DNA from: Cryobacterium sp. Y50
GTDB taxonomy: Bacteria; Actinomycetota; Actinomycetes; Actinomycetales; Microbacteriaceae
DNA length: 35,554 nucleotides
NCBI RefSeq assembly: GCF_002929805.1
Contig: NZ_PJJM01000066.1
Coordinates: 1 to 35,554 of the forward strand
Direction of reading: 5' to 3'
Shown: positions 14,835-22,713 of the stretch, piece by piece
Numbering within the stretch: the stretch's first letter is position 1
How the letters are laid out: every line of letters starts with the position of its first letter
Made by a program: the position numbers and the translations under genes
Notes under the pieces: model-generated
What the model was told of the DNA's origin: nothing
Seen by the model: the letters and a program-made list of their open reading frames with translations, nothing else
The model's database searches: none

Positions 14835-17516
14835 ATGCCGAACGGGCCAGATCTGACCCCGGCCTGGAAACGGCTGGTGCTGCCGCCGGAGCAGCCGGCA
14901 TCCGCTCTGCCGCGCATCGGTAATTTTGGGCAGCCGAGACCGCTGGCCACGGGACCGAAAGTACCGATGGGGCTGCAGTTCGAGCTGCGCGAGCAGACTC
15001 CACGCAGCAACGACCGTTGGCGGGGGCCGACCGCTAAACCGGTGAAGGCGCTCGTGGCCGGACACGGCGACTATCGGCTCGGCGTTCGGCCGGTCATCCA
15101 TAATGCACAGGGCAACTGGGTGCGCAGCAACGTCACCTGGAGCCACCTCACCTTTCAGCTCAACCGGTTCAACCTCGACCCCGAACACCATCGCTGGATC
15201 TCCCAGTTCGCCGCTTTGTACAAGGCCGTGCGTGAGGTCTACACGAGCCAGGAAACCGACTGGATCTACCTCGACAACTTCACCAGTCCGCTGCTCTGGC
15301 CACTGCTGCGCGAGGCCGAACAGCTCGGCATCGGCTTCGTCGGCAGTAAGAAGGACGTCATCGTGCGCATCGGTTCGCTCGCCGAGATCAGCCTCGACGC
15401 CTCCCAAACGGATGCAGCCGGCCCACTGCTGCTGCAGGCCCGCCTGCACATTGACGGCGTGAGCCACCCCCTTGAGGCCGCCGGAGTCATCGCGGGTCAC
15501 GGCATCTATAGCGCGCGCTTCGGCAACCCGACCGTGTTCGCGCTCGCGCCGATGGCTGGCCCGCTGAGCGGCGAGCAGCGCCACCTGATCACGCAGCTCG
15601 ATTCGGTAACCGTTCCCCTGGCCGACACGGCCGAGTTTCTCGGCACCGTCTACCCGGTTCTGCAGCGCACGGTCGCCGTCACCAGCACAGATTTGTCGGT
15701 GCGGTTTCCCGAGGTGCTCCCCGACAACTTTGAGCGCACCGAAGCGCCCCACCTCGTCATCACCACCGTGGAAACCGACCAGCGCGACTGGTTCGACCTC
15801 GGTGTCATCGTCACAGTCGGCGCGATCACGGTGCCGTTCGGGCCGCTGTTCAAGGCCCTCGCGAAGGGCCAGACCCGCCTGAAACTGGTCGATAACAGCT
15901 ATCTTTCGCTGCAACGCCCAGAGTTCGAGCAGCTGCACGAACTCATCAACGAGGCCCGTGCGCTGCAGGAATGGGAGACCGGACTGCGCATCAGCCGCTA
16001 TCAGGCCAGCCTGTGGAGCGATTTCGAAGACCTCGCCGACGAGACCGTGCCCGCCGTGTCGTGGAGAGCCGCCGCTGCCGGCCTCAAGGACCTGGCCGGG
16101 ATCGACCCGGTCGCGCTGCCGGACGGCGTGCACGCGACCCTCCGACGGTATCAACGAGAGGGGTTCACCTGGCTCGCGTTTCTGTGGAAGCACCAACTCG
16201 GCGGGGTGCTCGCCGATGACATGGGGCTCGGCAAGACGCTGCAGACCCTCGCGCTGCTGGTGCACGCGCGCACCAAGGTGCCGTTTCTGGTGGTTGCACC
16301 AACATCCGTTGTGACGAACTGGCTGAACGAAGCCACCCACTTCACGCCCGGGTTGCGGATCCGCACGCTGACGGCGACCGAGGCCAAAAGCCGCACCCTG
16401 ATAGCGGATGCCGCCGTCGATGTAGACGTGCTCGTCACCTCCTACGCGCTGTTTCGCCTGGACTTCGACGCGTATCAGGCGGTCTCTTGGGCCGGCCTCA
16501 TCCTCGACGAAGCCCAGTTCGTGAAGAACCGCACCAGCCGCGCCTACGCCTGTGCGAAGGAGCTGAACACGCCGTTCAAACTGGCGATCACGGGCACTCC
16601 GCTGGAAAACAACCTGATGGACCTGTGGTCACTGTTCAGCATCGTCTCTCCGGGTCTGTTCGCGTCCGCGCGCAAATTCACCGAGGACTACGTGCGGCCG
16701 GTGACGATTAGATCTGACCCGGAGCGACTCGCGAAACTGCGCCGACGCATCCGCCCACTGATTTTGCGCCGCACCAAGGAAGTCGTGGCTCGCGATTTGC
16801 CGCCGAAACAGGAGCAGGAGCAACAGATTGCACTGAACCCGGCGCACCAGAAGCTTTACGACACGTTTCTGCAGCGGGAACGGCAGAAGCTCTACGGTTT
16901 GATCGAGGAGCTCGACAAGAACCGGTTCATCATTTTTCGCTCGCTCACCCTGTTGCGGCTGCTGAGCCTCGACGCCTCCCTCGTCGACAAGAAGTATGCC
17001 GGTGTGCGCTCGAGCAAGCTCGATGCCCTGTTCGAACGGCTCGACGATGTCATTGCCGAGGGACACAAGGCCCTGATTTTCAGCCAGTTCACGTCGTTTC
17101 TGAAGCTCGCCGCTGCCCGTCTCGATGCGCAGGGTGTTCCGTATTGCTATCTTGACGGGTCGACCCTGCGGCGCAGCGAGGTGATCGACCGGTTCAAGAG
17201 CGGTGCGGTTCCGGTTTTTCTCATCAGTCTCAAGGCGGGCGGATTCGGCCTCAACCTCACCGAAGCCGACTATGTTTTTCTGCTCGACCCGTGGTGGAAT
17301 CCGGCTACGGAGGCGCAGGCCGTCGACCGCACCCACCGCATCGGCCAGACCCGCAACGTGATGGTCTACCGGCTGGTCGCCACCGGCACCATCGAGGAGA
17401 AGGTCATGGCGCTCAAAGCGCAGAAGGCCCAATTATTCACTGCGGTGCTCGACGACGATGCCATGTTCAGCACGACACTCACCGCCGACGACATTCGCGG
17501 CTTGCTGGAGCCCTGA
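14835..17516 (+). CDS. SNF2-family DEAD/DEAH-like helicase without a SWIM domain
   Basis: The 893-residue protein has a bacterial SNF2/Rad54-like motor at its C-terminal half: motif I D-D-M-G-L-G-K-T (about 462), motif II D-E-A-Q (about 559), motif III I-T-G-T-P-L-E-N-N (about 584), then helicase-C motifs F-S-Q-F-T, L-K-A-G-G-F-G-L-N-L and H-R-I-G-Q-T-R. The first 430 residues are the bacterial SNF2-associated region. Many actinobacterial relatives carry a SWIM zinc finger before this point; here no CxCx-nCxH set exists and the start is only 4 bases after the ptrB stop, so the gene may be a natural short form or N-terminally truncated. It probably translocates on DNA; its biological target is unknown. 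Confidence 0.9.
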   Translation: MPNGPDLTPAWKRLVLPPEQPASALPRIGNFGQPRPLATGPKVPMGLQFELREQTPRSNDRWRGPTAKPVKALVAGHGDYRLGVRPVIHNAQGNWVRSNVTWSHLTFQLNRFNLDPEHHRWISQFAALYKAVREVYTSQETDWIYLDNFTSPLLWPLLREAEQLGIGFVGSKKDVIVRIGSLAEISLDASQTDAAGPLLLQARLHIDGVSHPLEAAGVIAGHGIYSARFGNPTVFALAPMAGPLSGEQRHLITQLDSVTVPLADTAEFLGTVYPVLQRTVAVTSTDLSVRFPEVLPDNFERTEAPHLVITTVETDQRDWFDLGVIVTVGAITVPFGPLFKALAKGQTRLKLVDNSYLSLQRPEFEQLHELINEARALQEWETGLRISRYQASLWSDFEDLADETVPAVSWRAAAAGLKDLAGIDPVALPDGVHATLRRYQREGFTWLAFLWKHQLGGVLADDMGLGKTLQTLALLVHARTKVPFLVVAPTSVVTNWLNEATHFTPGLRIRTLTATEAKSRTLIADAAVDVDVLVTSYALFRLDFDAYQAVSWAGLILDEAQFVKNRTSRAYACAKELNTPFKLAITGTPLENNLMDLWSLFSIVSPGLFASARKFTEDYVRPVTIRSDPERLAKLRRRIRPLILRRTKEVVARDLPPKQEQEQQIALNPAHQKLYDTFLQRERQKLYGLIEELDKNRFIIFRSLTLLRLLSLDASLVDKKYAGVRSSKLDALFERLDDVIAEGHKALIFSQFTSFLKLAAARLDAQGVPYCYLDGSTLRRSEVIDRFKSGAVPVFLISLKAGGFGLNLTEADYVFLLDPWWNPATEAQAVDRTHRIGQTRNVMVYRLVATGTIEEKVMALKAQKAQLFTAVLDDDAMFSTTLTADDIRGLLEP

Positions 17517-17555
17517 CAGCTGCCCTTATTGAGCGCGTCACCGACGTTTCCGGTG

Positions 17556-17646
17556 GCTAATTCAGGAAATCGGCCGCAGAGCCAGCCAGCCCGACCCGCA
17601 ATTGCGGGCCCGGGCTGGCGTGATCGCCCGGCTTTCCTGAATTGGC
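17556..17646. terminator. Large nested hairpin between convergent genes (bidirectional terminator)
   Basis: The outer arms AATTCAGGAAA (17559-17569) and TTTCCTGAATT (17633-17643) pair perfectly, extended by GGCT/GGCC with one G-U pair. Inside are GCCAGCCCG (17585-17593) and CGGGCTGGC (17611-17619). The centre is a 14-base palindrome CCCGCAATTGCGGG (17595-17608). It lies between the SNF2 stop and the aldo/keto reductase stop, which fits a shared terminator, though the size and nesting are unusual. Confidence 0.75.
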
Positions 17647-17684
17647 CACGTGGCCAGCCTAGAACAGAGCCGAGACAGGCTGGG

Positions 17685-18710
17685 CTAGACGTTGCTGGAA
17701 GGCGCCCACAGGTTGATGCCGTTGTCGACGGCGTGCACGTCGATGGCGGTGAGTTCCTCGGCGCTGAACTCGAGGTTTTGCAAGGCTCCTACGTTCGCCT
17801 CGAGCTGAGCTACCGACGATGCCCCAATAAGAGCGCTGGTCACTTCGGAGTTGCGCAGGATCCAGGCCAGGGCCATCTGGGCGAGCGACTGACCGCGTTC
17901 GGAGGCGATCTCGGTCAATGCTCGGATGTGGACGAGTGCCTCGGTGCTCACCATAGACTTTTTCGCCGAGCCGTCGCGCGCGACGCGCGAGTCCGCCGGG
18001 ATACCCCCGAGATAACGGTCGGTGAGCAGACCCTGGGCCAGCGGCGAGAACGCAATGCAGCCAGCTCCGATGTCCTCGAGGGTGTCGAGCAGGTCGCCCT
18101 CGACCCACCGGTTGAACATCGAGTACGAGGGCTGGTGAATCAACAGCGGTGTGCCAAGGTCGGCCAGAATCGCCGCGGCCTCACGGGTGCGCTGCGGCGA
18201 GTACGAGGAGATGCCGGCATACAGGGCGCGGCCACTGGTGACGGCCGTGTGCAGCGCTCCCATCGTCTCTTCGAGCGGGGTGTCGGGGTCGGCGCGGTGA
18301 GAGTAGAAGATGTCGACGTAGTCGACTCCCATGCGGCCGAGCGATTGGTCGAGGCTCGACAGCAGGTACTTGCGGGAGCCGAAATTGCCGTAGGGGCCCG
18401 GCCACATGTCGTAACCTGCCTTGGTAGAGAGCACGACCTCGTCGCGGTGCGCGGCGAAATCCTCGCGGAACAGCTGGCCGAAGTTCGTTTCGGCCGAGCC
18501 GTACGGGGGGCCGTAGTTGTTGGCGAGGTCGAAATGGGTGATGCCCAGGTCGAAAGCCCGGCGCAGAATAGCCCGCTGCGTTGCGAGCGGCTTGTCATCG
18601 CCGAAGTTCTGCCACAACCCCAAGGAGATCGCGGGAAGTTTGAGGCCGCTGCGTCCGACGCGGCGGTAAGGCATGGACTCATATCGAGAGTCATTAGGAA
18701 TGTAAGTCAT
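17685..18710 (-). CDS. Aldo/keto reductase, L-glyceraldehyde 3-phosphate reductase (YghZ/GpR) type
   Basis: The 341-residue NADPH-dependent oxidoreductase has the AKR tetrad: Asp in F-D-L-A-N-N-Y (with catalytic Tyr), Lys in L-S-T-K-A-G-Y-D and His in Y-S-H-R-A-D. The openings Y-R-R-V-G-R-S-G-L-K-L-P and Y-G-P-P-Y-G-S-A-E are typical of the YghZ/Kv-beta-like AKR14 group, which reduces L-glyceraldehyde 3-phosphate and other aldehydes such as methylglyoxal. I chose ATG 18710. The frame is open to 19088 but that reads through an unrelated relic. It is monocistronic and converges on the SNF2 gene. Confidence 0.92.
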   Translation of the reverse strand: MTYIPNDSRYESMPYRRVGRSGLKLPAISLGLWQNFGDDKPLATQRAILRRAFDLGITHFDLANNYGPPYGSAETNFGQLFREDFAAHRDEVVLSTKAGYDMWPGPYGNFGSRKYLLSSLDQSLGRMGVDYVDIFYSHRADPDTPLEETMGALHTAVTSGRALYAGISSYSPQRTREAAAILADLGTPLLIHQPSYSMFNRWVEGDLLDTLEDIGAGCIAFSPLAQGLLTDRYLGGIPADSRVARDGSAKKSMVSTEALVHIRALTEIASERGQSLAQMALAWILRNSEVTSALIGASSVAQLEANVGALQNLEFSAEELTAIDVHAVDNGINLWAPSSNV

Positions 18711-18793
18711 TCGATTATTCTTCCACTCCGAGGCCACGCTAAACGCGTGTACGAACCATAGTCGGGGCATCCGCTCGCGTGCAGCCGGCGAAG

Positions 18794-19095
18794 TCACTGC
18801 GCCGCTTGGGCAGCGGTCCCCGCGGCGAATACGCCCCAGGTGTGGCCGGACTGGGCGCCCTGGCCGGCTTGGGTGAGAATCGCCCGCGCGTCGAGGTGCG
18901 CCTCGGCTACCCGCGCCGCAGTGAGGTCGGCCGCCGCGAGAGTGGCGTAGCGAACAGGGCAGCCGTTTCGCCCTTCCCCGGTCGGGGAATGGATGCGAGA
19001 CTGCTCGCGAATGCAATCGCCCACTGCGCGTCACCGTTGATCTCCAGGGCAGCAGCACTGAGCTCAACCAGACGGATATGCGATTCATGCCTCAT
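18794..19095 (-). pseudogene. Acyl-CoA dehydrogenase-like relic (frameshifted and truncated)
   Basis: Starting at ATG 19095 the minus strand reads R-H-E-S-H-I-R-L-V-E-L and S-I-P-R-P-G-K-G-E-T-A-A-L-F-A. Near 18950 the frame shifts to T-L-A-A-A-D-L-T-A-A-R-V-A-E-A-H-L-D-A-R-A-I-L and W-G-V-F-A-A before a stop at 18794. Together these match the N-terminal region of a divergent acyl-CoA dehydrogenase family (A-A-A-D-L then E-x-H-x-D-A-x-A-I-L then W-G-V-x-A-A). All FAD- and substrate-binding parts are missing. The family assignment rests on this short stretch, so it is moderate. Confidence 0.55.
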
Positions 19096-19132
19096 GACTG
19101 CCCCTCGATCCACGCGGAACTAACCGAGTGCG

Positions 19133-19627
19133 CTATGTTTTGGACGCCCGCGAGGCGGATTTCAGTGCTGCACGCTTGCGCGGTTTACGGTTCTCCGCAC
19201 TGACCATCCAGGAATACTGCTCGAGCTTTCCAATGAAGGCGTGCAGAATATCGGCGCTCGTGGGGTCTTCCTCATCGACTTCATCGTGCACTTTGCGCAT
19301 GTTTTCGACGGTGGCGTCAAGCCGTTCGGTGATGAGCGCCACCGTCTCGGCCGTGTCGACTTCGCCATCGGGAAACTTGGGCAGATGGGTGTTTTTGGTG
19401 ACCGTCTCGCTGCGGCCATCGGGCATGGCGTCGAGGGCACGCATCCGCTCGGCTACTTCGTCGGAGAATTCGCGGGCATCGAGAATGATCTCGTCGAGTT
19501 GCAGGTGCAGGTCGCGAAAGTTCTTGCCGACGACGCTCCAGTGCGCTTGTTTGCCCTGAACGTGCAACTCAATCAGGTCGACCAGTACGGACTGCAGGTT
19601 GTTACTGAGTGTTTCTGAGGCTTTCAT
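19133..19627 (-). CDS. dps: Dps-family ferritin-like DNA-protection protein
   Basis: The 164-residue protein has the Dps inter-subunit ferroxidase ligands in the right spacing: His29, His41, Asp45, Asp56 and Glu60, within Q-A-H-W-S-V-V-G-K-N-F and H-L-Q-L-D-E-I. Dps dodecamers oxidise ferrous iron with hydrogen peroxide and shield DNA during starvation or oxidative stress. The C-terminal tail is rich in Lys and Arg, as in Dps proteins that bind DNA directly. GGACACC precedes the ATG. A 6-bp inverted repeat (19666-19680) lies upstream and could be an operator. Confidence 0.95.
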   Translation of the reverse strand: MKASETLSNNLQSVLVDLIELHVQGKQAHWSVVGKNFRDLHLQLDEIILDAREFSDEVAERMRALDAMPDGRSETVTKNTHLPKFPDGEVDTAETVALITERLDATVENMRKVHDEVDEEDPTSADILHAFIGKLEQYSWMVSAENRKPRKRAALKSASRASKT

Positions 19628-19665
19628 GGTGTCCTTTCAATTGGGGAAATTTGCCTCGAGACCAT

Positions 19666-19680
19666 ATCACCGGAGGTGAT
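19666..19680. promoter_or_regulatory. Inverted repeat upstream of dps
   Basis: ATCACC-GGA-GGTGAT is a perfect 6-bp inverted repeat with a 3-base centre, 39-53 bases before the dps start. It could be an operator of an iron- or peroxide-responsive repressor; the regulator is unknown. Confidence 0.35.
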
Positions 19681-19768
19681 TCCGGTTCAGAATGCCACCA
19701 CCTCTGTCGGGGCCGCAGGCCCGAATTGTGGCCCCCGGTTTTCGGGCGTTCCGTCGGCCGCCTGTCCG

Positions 19769-20053
19769 TCAGTCTCGCGGTGGGCGCGGTTTGCTGTACT
19801 TTTTATGTGCGGTCTGAGGAGCGGTACCGAGAATGCGCGCGATGTCGGCCCAGGAGCATCCGCCGTCGCGCATCGCGTTGACCGCCGCGGTTACCCGGAG
19901 ATTGACCTCTACCCGATCTCGTACCGCGCGTTCCAGTTCGTGTTCGAGGGCTCGATAGGGACGTGCAATATGCGGGGCGGTATCATCTGCGCGCGGAAAA
20001 ACGGGTGCGGATTCGTCGGGCTGATCGTTCTTATCGGGTGCAACGCTGGTCAT
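19769..20053 (-). CDS. Small helix-turn-helix protein, unknown function
   Basis: A 94-residue protein with an acidic, disordered-looking N-terminus (about 35 residues), a charged helix, and a C-terminal HTH: A-M-R-D-G-G-C-S-W-A-D-I-A-R-I-L-G-T-A-P-Q-T-A-H-K-K-Y (about 60-86). The S-W-x-x-I-A-x-x-L-G-x-x-x-Q-T-A pattern is common in small actinobacterial DNA-binding proteins of unknown role. I chose ATG 20053, with AAGG at good spacing. It is divergent from the MOSC gene, and the 139-base gap should hold promoters for both. Confidence 0.75.
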   Translation of the reverse strand: MTSVAPDKNDQPDESAPVFPRADDTAPHIARPYRALEHELERAVRDRVEVNLRVTAAVNAMRDGGCSWADIARILGTAPQTAHKKYSKPRPPRD

Positions 20054-20184
20054 TGAGAAACCTTTCCATTGATGCAATGTAGGCCTCGGGCGGTGCCGCG
20101 TCAACGGGGTTACACAGACACGGTGACGCATCCGGTTAAAGGGCTGCTGGCACGCCTTCGAACGTGCGTGCGCCTGTGACAGAA

Positions 20185-20203
20185 TCGTCTGCATGACAGA
20201 CGA
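20185..20203 (+). promoter_or_regulatory. Hairpin enclosing the MOSC gene start codon
   Basis: TCGTCTG (20185-20191) and CAGACGA (20197-20203) form a perfect 7-bp stem around the five bases that contain the ATG at 20193. No Shine-Dalgarno site is visible. CAGAAT (20180-20185) could be a -10 box, which would make the mRNA nearly leaderless. Confidence 0.4.
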
Positions 20204-20750
20204 CAGGCGCCCCGGCACGATCATTTCGGTCAGCCGCGACGACAAGCACCGTTTCAGCAAACCGGCAGTGGGCAGCATCCGTTTGCTGGCCGGAATCGGA
20301 GTCGAGGGCGACTCCCACGCCGGAGCCACCGTGCAGCACCGCTACGCAAAGAAGCGCAACCCCTCGGCACCGAACCTGTGTCAGGTGCACTTCTTAGCCG
20401 CCGAACTGTTCGACGAGCTCGTGCCGACCGGGTATACCGTGGCGCCGGGCGAGCTCGGCGAGAACGTGACCACCGCCGGAATCGACCTGATGACGCTGCC
20501 ACTTGGCACCCGACTTTACCTCGGTGCCCTGGCCGTAGTCTCGATCACCGGCATGCGTAGCCCGTGCTCGCTCATCAACGGCTACCAACGAGGCTTGATG
20601 AAGCAGCTCATTAAAACGGATGCCGCTGGCACAGTGCATCGCCGCGGCGGCATCATGGGCGTTGTTGTCACCGGCGGGGTCGTCAACCCGGGCGACGGCA
20701 TTCGGGTGGAACTGCCCGCCGGCGAATACCTCCCCCTTGGGGTCGTCTAG
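20193..20750 (+). CDS. MOSC domain-containing protein
   Basis: The 185-residue single-domain protein is of the MOSC (molybdenum cofactor sulfurase C-terminal) type. It shows G-V-E-G-D-S-H-A-G, P-G-E-L-G-E-N-V-T-T, and the conserved Cys in M-R-S-P-C-S-L-I, thought to handle sulfur or bind molybdenum cofactor. The later G-I-M-G-V-V-V segment and G-D-x-I-x-V end the fold. Standalone MOSC proteins (YiiM-like) act in detoxification of N-hydroxylated compounds or in cofactor transfer; the exact role cannot be read here. Confidence 0.9.
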   Translation: MTDDRRPGTIISVSRDDKHRFSKPAVGSIRLLAGIGVEGDSHAGATVQHRYAKKRNPSAPNLCQVHFLAAELFDELVPTGYTVAPGELGENVTTAGIDLMTLPLGTRLYLGALAVVSITGMRSPCSLINGYQRGLMKQLIKTDAAGTVHRRGGIMGVVVTGGVVNPGDGIRVELPAGEYLPLGVV

Positions 20751-20791
20751 TGGCTACCGCATCATTATCGCGGCCGGTTCCACGCCCGCAT

Positions 20792-20865
20792 CTGCCCCGG
20801 CCCACCTTCGGGAACGGGGCCCATGACAGATCATGCGCCCCGTTTCCGGCCCCGAGCCCGGGCAG
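20792..20865. terminator. Nested hairpin between MOSC and DarT-like genes
   Basis: CTGCCC (20792-20797) pairs with GGGCAG (20860-20865). Inside, GGAACGGGGC (20811-20820) pairs with GCCCCGTTTCC (20837-20847) with one wobble. At the tip CATGA (20822-20826) and TCATG (20831-20835) close a 4-base loop, CAGA. It lies between two convergent genes and probably terminates both. Confidence 0.75.
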
Positions 20866-20875
20866 GTAGGAAGGG

Positions 20876-21790
20876 CTACTGGGGGTCGGCGGAGCTGTGG
20901 AACCACGGCGGGTAGACCGCGACCTTGGGCTTGAACGCGCTCGACTTCAAGATACCCCGAACCGTCTCGCGCACGTTGTCGTTGCAGACTCCGATGAGCG
21001 TTACCAGCTCCATCGGGACAGCGTCGGGCACGAGCAGCTCGGCTTCGAGAATCATTGCGCCATCGGCTTCGGCGCGAAGCGTTTGCAGCATGCGCTCGGC
21101 CGTGGCCGCTGTGGCACCGAACCGGGTGAGCGATCCGGCCGCATCACCGTTGGTGACGGCGACCAGGCTGGGAACGAGGGGGGTCTCGTCGTCGGTGGTG
21201 GAAGCATCCGTCATAGTCGTCGCGACGAGCCCGTCGTTGATCTTCTTCACGGTGCTCACGAGCATGACGAAGTCGAAGGCCTCGGAGCCGTGGGCGTCGA
21301 GGGCGAGGCGCGAGTCGGCAGCGTCGGCACGAATACTCTCCCACACGGTCGCATTCGGTGACAGGAAGAACGGCACATACTCGGCAACACTACGTTCGGT
21401 GCCAGCGACGAGGGCGTCGCGACGCGATTCGCGCGTGGCCGGCGCCGAGATGTCCACGGCGGGTCGGGTGGTAAGAGCAGCGCTGGCGAACAGGCATCCG
21501 TCGCGCAGAATGGCGGCGAGGTTGCTGATGTGGGTGAGGTGGTACACGCGCTGTTCGTCGACGTTGTCGGTCGAGTTCTTCTCGGCGCGCACCGGGCGGG
21601 GCGCGCCAGCCACGCGAACCGGGCGAGCCACGCGGGCGGGCGGCATGGCTGCAGTGGGCAGTGGGTCGCGCAGGGACGACAGCTTGGGGGCTCGGGTCTT
21701 CTTCACCGGCACCAGGGGCTCAGTAATGACTTTGGGATAACACAGAGCGCACAATTTGCCCTCAAGTCCGTGGATGCATTCGTCGTCCAA
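20876..21790 (-). CDS. darT: DarT-like ssDNA thymidine ADP-ribosyltransferase with N-terminal zinc-knuckle motif
   Basis: The 304-residue protein has a DarT (DUF4433) domain from about residue 80: V-Y-H-L-T-H-I-S-N-L-A-A-I-L-R-D-G, then Y-V-P-F-F-L-S-P-N-A-T-V-W, and near the end M-I-L-E-A-E-L-L-V-P-D-A-V-P, where the DarT catalytic Glu lies. DarT enzymes ADP-ribosylate thymidine in single-stranded DNA and are usually toxins paired with the macrodomain antitoxin DarG. None is visible here. The N-terminus has C5-x-H7-x6-C14-x2-C17, which looks like a zinc-binding knuckle, followed by a basic Pro/Arg-rich linker. It could be a regulated housekeeping or defence enzyme rather than a toxin. Activity is untested. 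Confidence 0.75.
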   Translation of the reverse strand: MDDECIHGLEGKLCALCYPKVITEPLVPVKKTRAPKLSSLRDPLPTAAMPPARVARPVRVAGAPRPVRAEKNSTDNVDEQRVYHLTHISNLAAILRDGCLFASAALTTRPAVDISAPATRESRRDALVAGTERSVAEYVPFFLSPNATVWESIRADAADSRLALDAHGSEAFDFVMLVSTVKKINDGLVATTMTDASTTDDETPLVPSLVAVTNGDAAGSLTRFGATAATAERMLQTLRAEADGAMILEAELLVPDAVPMELVTLIGVCNDNVRETVRGILKSSAFKPKVAVYPPWFHSSADPQ

Positions 21791-21893
21791 GTGCCAAAAC
21801 CTTTCTCGTCGCGGCTCGCGCCACCCGGAAAAGCCGAACGTGCATACCGACTATTAACGTTACGTTCATTTGGGTCCGGGCGGTGACCGTTCT

Positions 21894-22574
21894 TCAGCTT
21901 TTCGGTGACTCCACGTGAACGATCAGACCGTCAGGTGTGACCTCAATGCGCAACGAGTCGAGCCCGAGCACGACCAGATCGGCGTCGAGCTCTGCGGCTG
22001 GGTAGGTTCCCGCGACGGCGATCGTGGTGCAGCCGGCGGCGCGACCGGCCTGCAAGCCGGCGGGTGCGTCCTCGATCACCAGGCAGCGGCTCGGGTCGAC
22101 GCCAAGCCGCGCGGCCCCCTTCAAAAACGGGTCGGGCTGGGGCTTGCCGTTCGGAGTGTCATCGATGGTCACGATCACTGCAGGCGCCGGAAAAGCGGAT
22201 GCTGCCAGCCTTGCTGTGGCCAGCGGCCGGGCGCAGGACGTGACGATCGCACGCCGCGCTTCGGGCAGGCTCGACATGAGCGCGGCAGCGCCGGGCAGCA
22301 CGGTGATATCGTTCGTGTCGGCCGTTTCGAGCGCAAGGACGCGGGCCAAGGCTTCGTCAACCCGGTCGGCCGGTACGAGTTCTTCGATGATGTCGCGCGC
22401 CGGGCGGCCGTGGGCTGTGTCGTCCTTCGCCACGCCCCACTCCTGCGCCCAGGTCGCCCAGGAGCGGTCGACTGCCGGCGTGGAGTCGATGAGGGTGCCG
22501 TCCATATCGAACAGCACTGCATCAAAGGTGCGCCCCTGCAGAACGTTCTCGGTGGGCAAACTCGCGTGGGGCAT
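21894..22574 (-). CDS. HAD-superfamily phosphatase (sugar- or glycerol-phosphatase-like)
   Basis: The 226-residue protein is a subfamily I HAD hydrolase. Motif I is F-D-M-D-G-T-L-I-D-S (nucleophile Asp near residue 22), motif II Ser/Thr is in I-V-T-S-C, motif III Lys in G-K-P-Q-P-D-P-F and motif IV in V-I-E-D-A-P-A-G. A helical cap between motifs I and II resembles phosphoglycolate, glycerol-3-phosphate and 2-deoxyglucose-6-phosphate phosphatases. The substrate is not evident. AAAGGAC precedes ATG 22574. It is divergent from the TauE gene. Confidence 0.9.
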   Translation of the reverse strand: MPHASLPTENVLQGRTFDAVLFDMDGTLIDSTPAVDRSWATWAQEWGVAKDDTAHGRPARDIIEELVPADRVDEALARVLALETADTNDITVLPGAAALMSSLPEARRAIVTSCARPLATARLAASAFPAPAVIVTIDDTPNGKPQPDPFLKGAARLGVDPSRCLVIEDAPAGLQAGRAAGCTTIAVAGTYPAAELDADLVVLGLDSLRIEVTPDGLIVHVESPKS

Positions 22575-22713
22575 CCACTGTCCTTTTCTCGATCCGATCG
22601 GGTGCCTGCCGTGCGGCGGCCCCGCATTAACGGTAGCCCACGCGTTCGCGACGTCGCTCGGTGCTGTCGGGCCGGTATCGTTGGATGCAACAACCGAGCT
22701 GGGAGACCGTACC

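Noticed and set aside
14772..16340. Minus-strand frame of 522 codons across the SNF2 gene
   Set aside because: The SNF2 reading frame has all helicase motifs; the opposite frame has none.
17529..18761. Plus-strand frame of 410 codons across the aldo/keto reductase
   Set aside because: Antisense to a gene with a complete catalytic tetrad, and it reads through the large hairpin.
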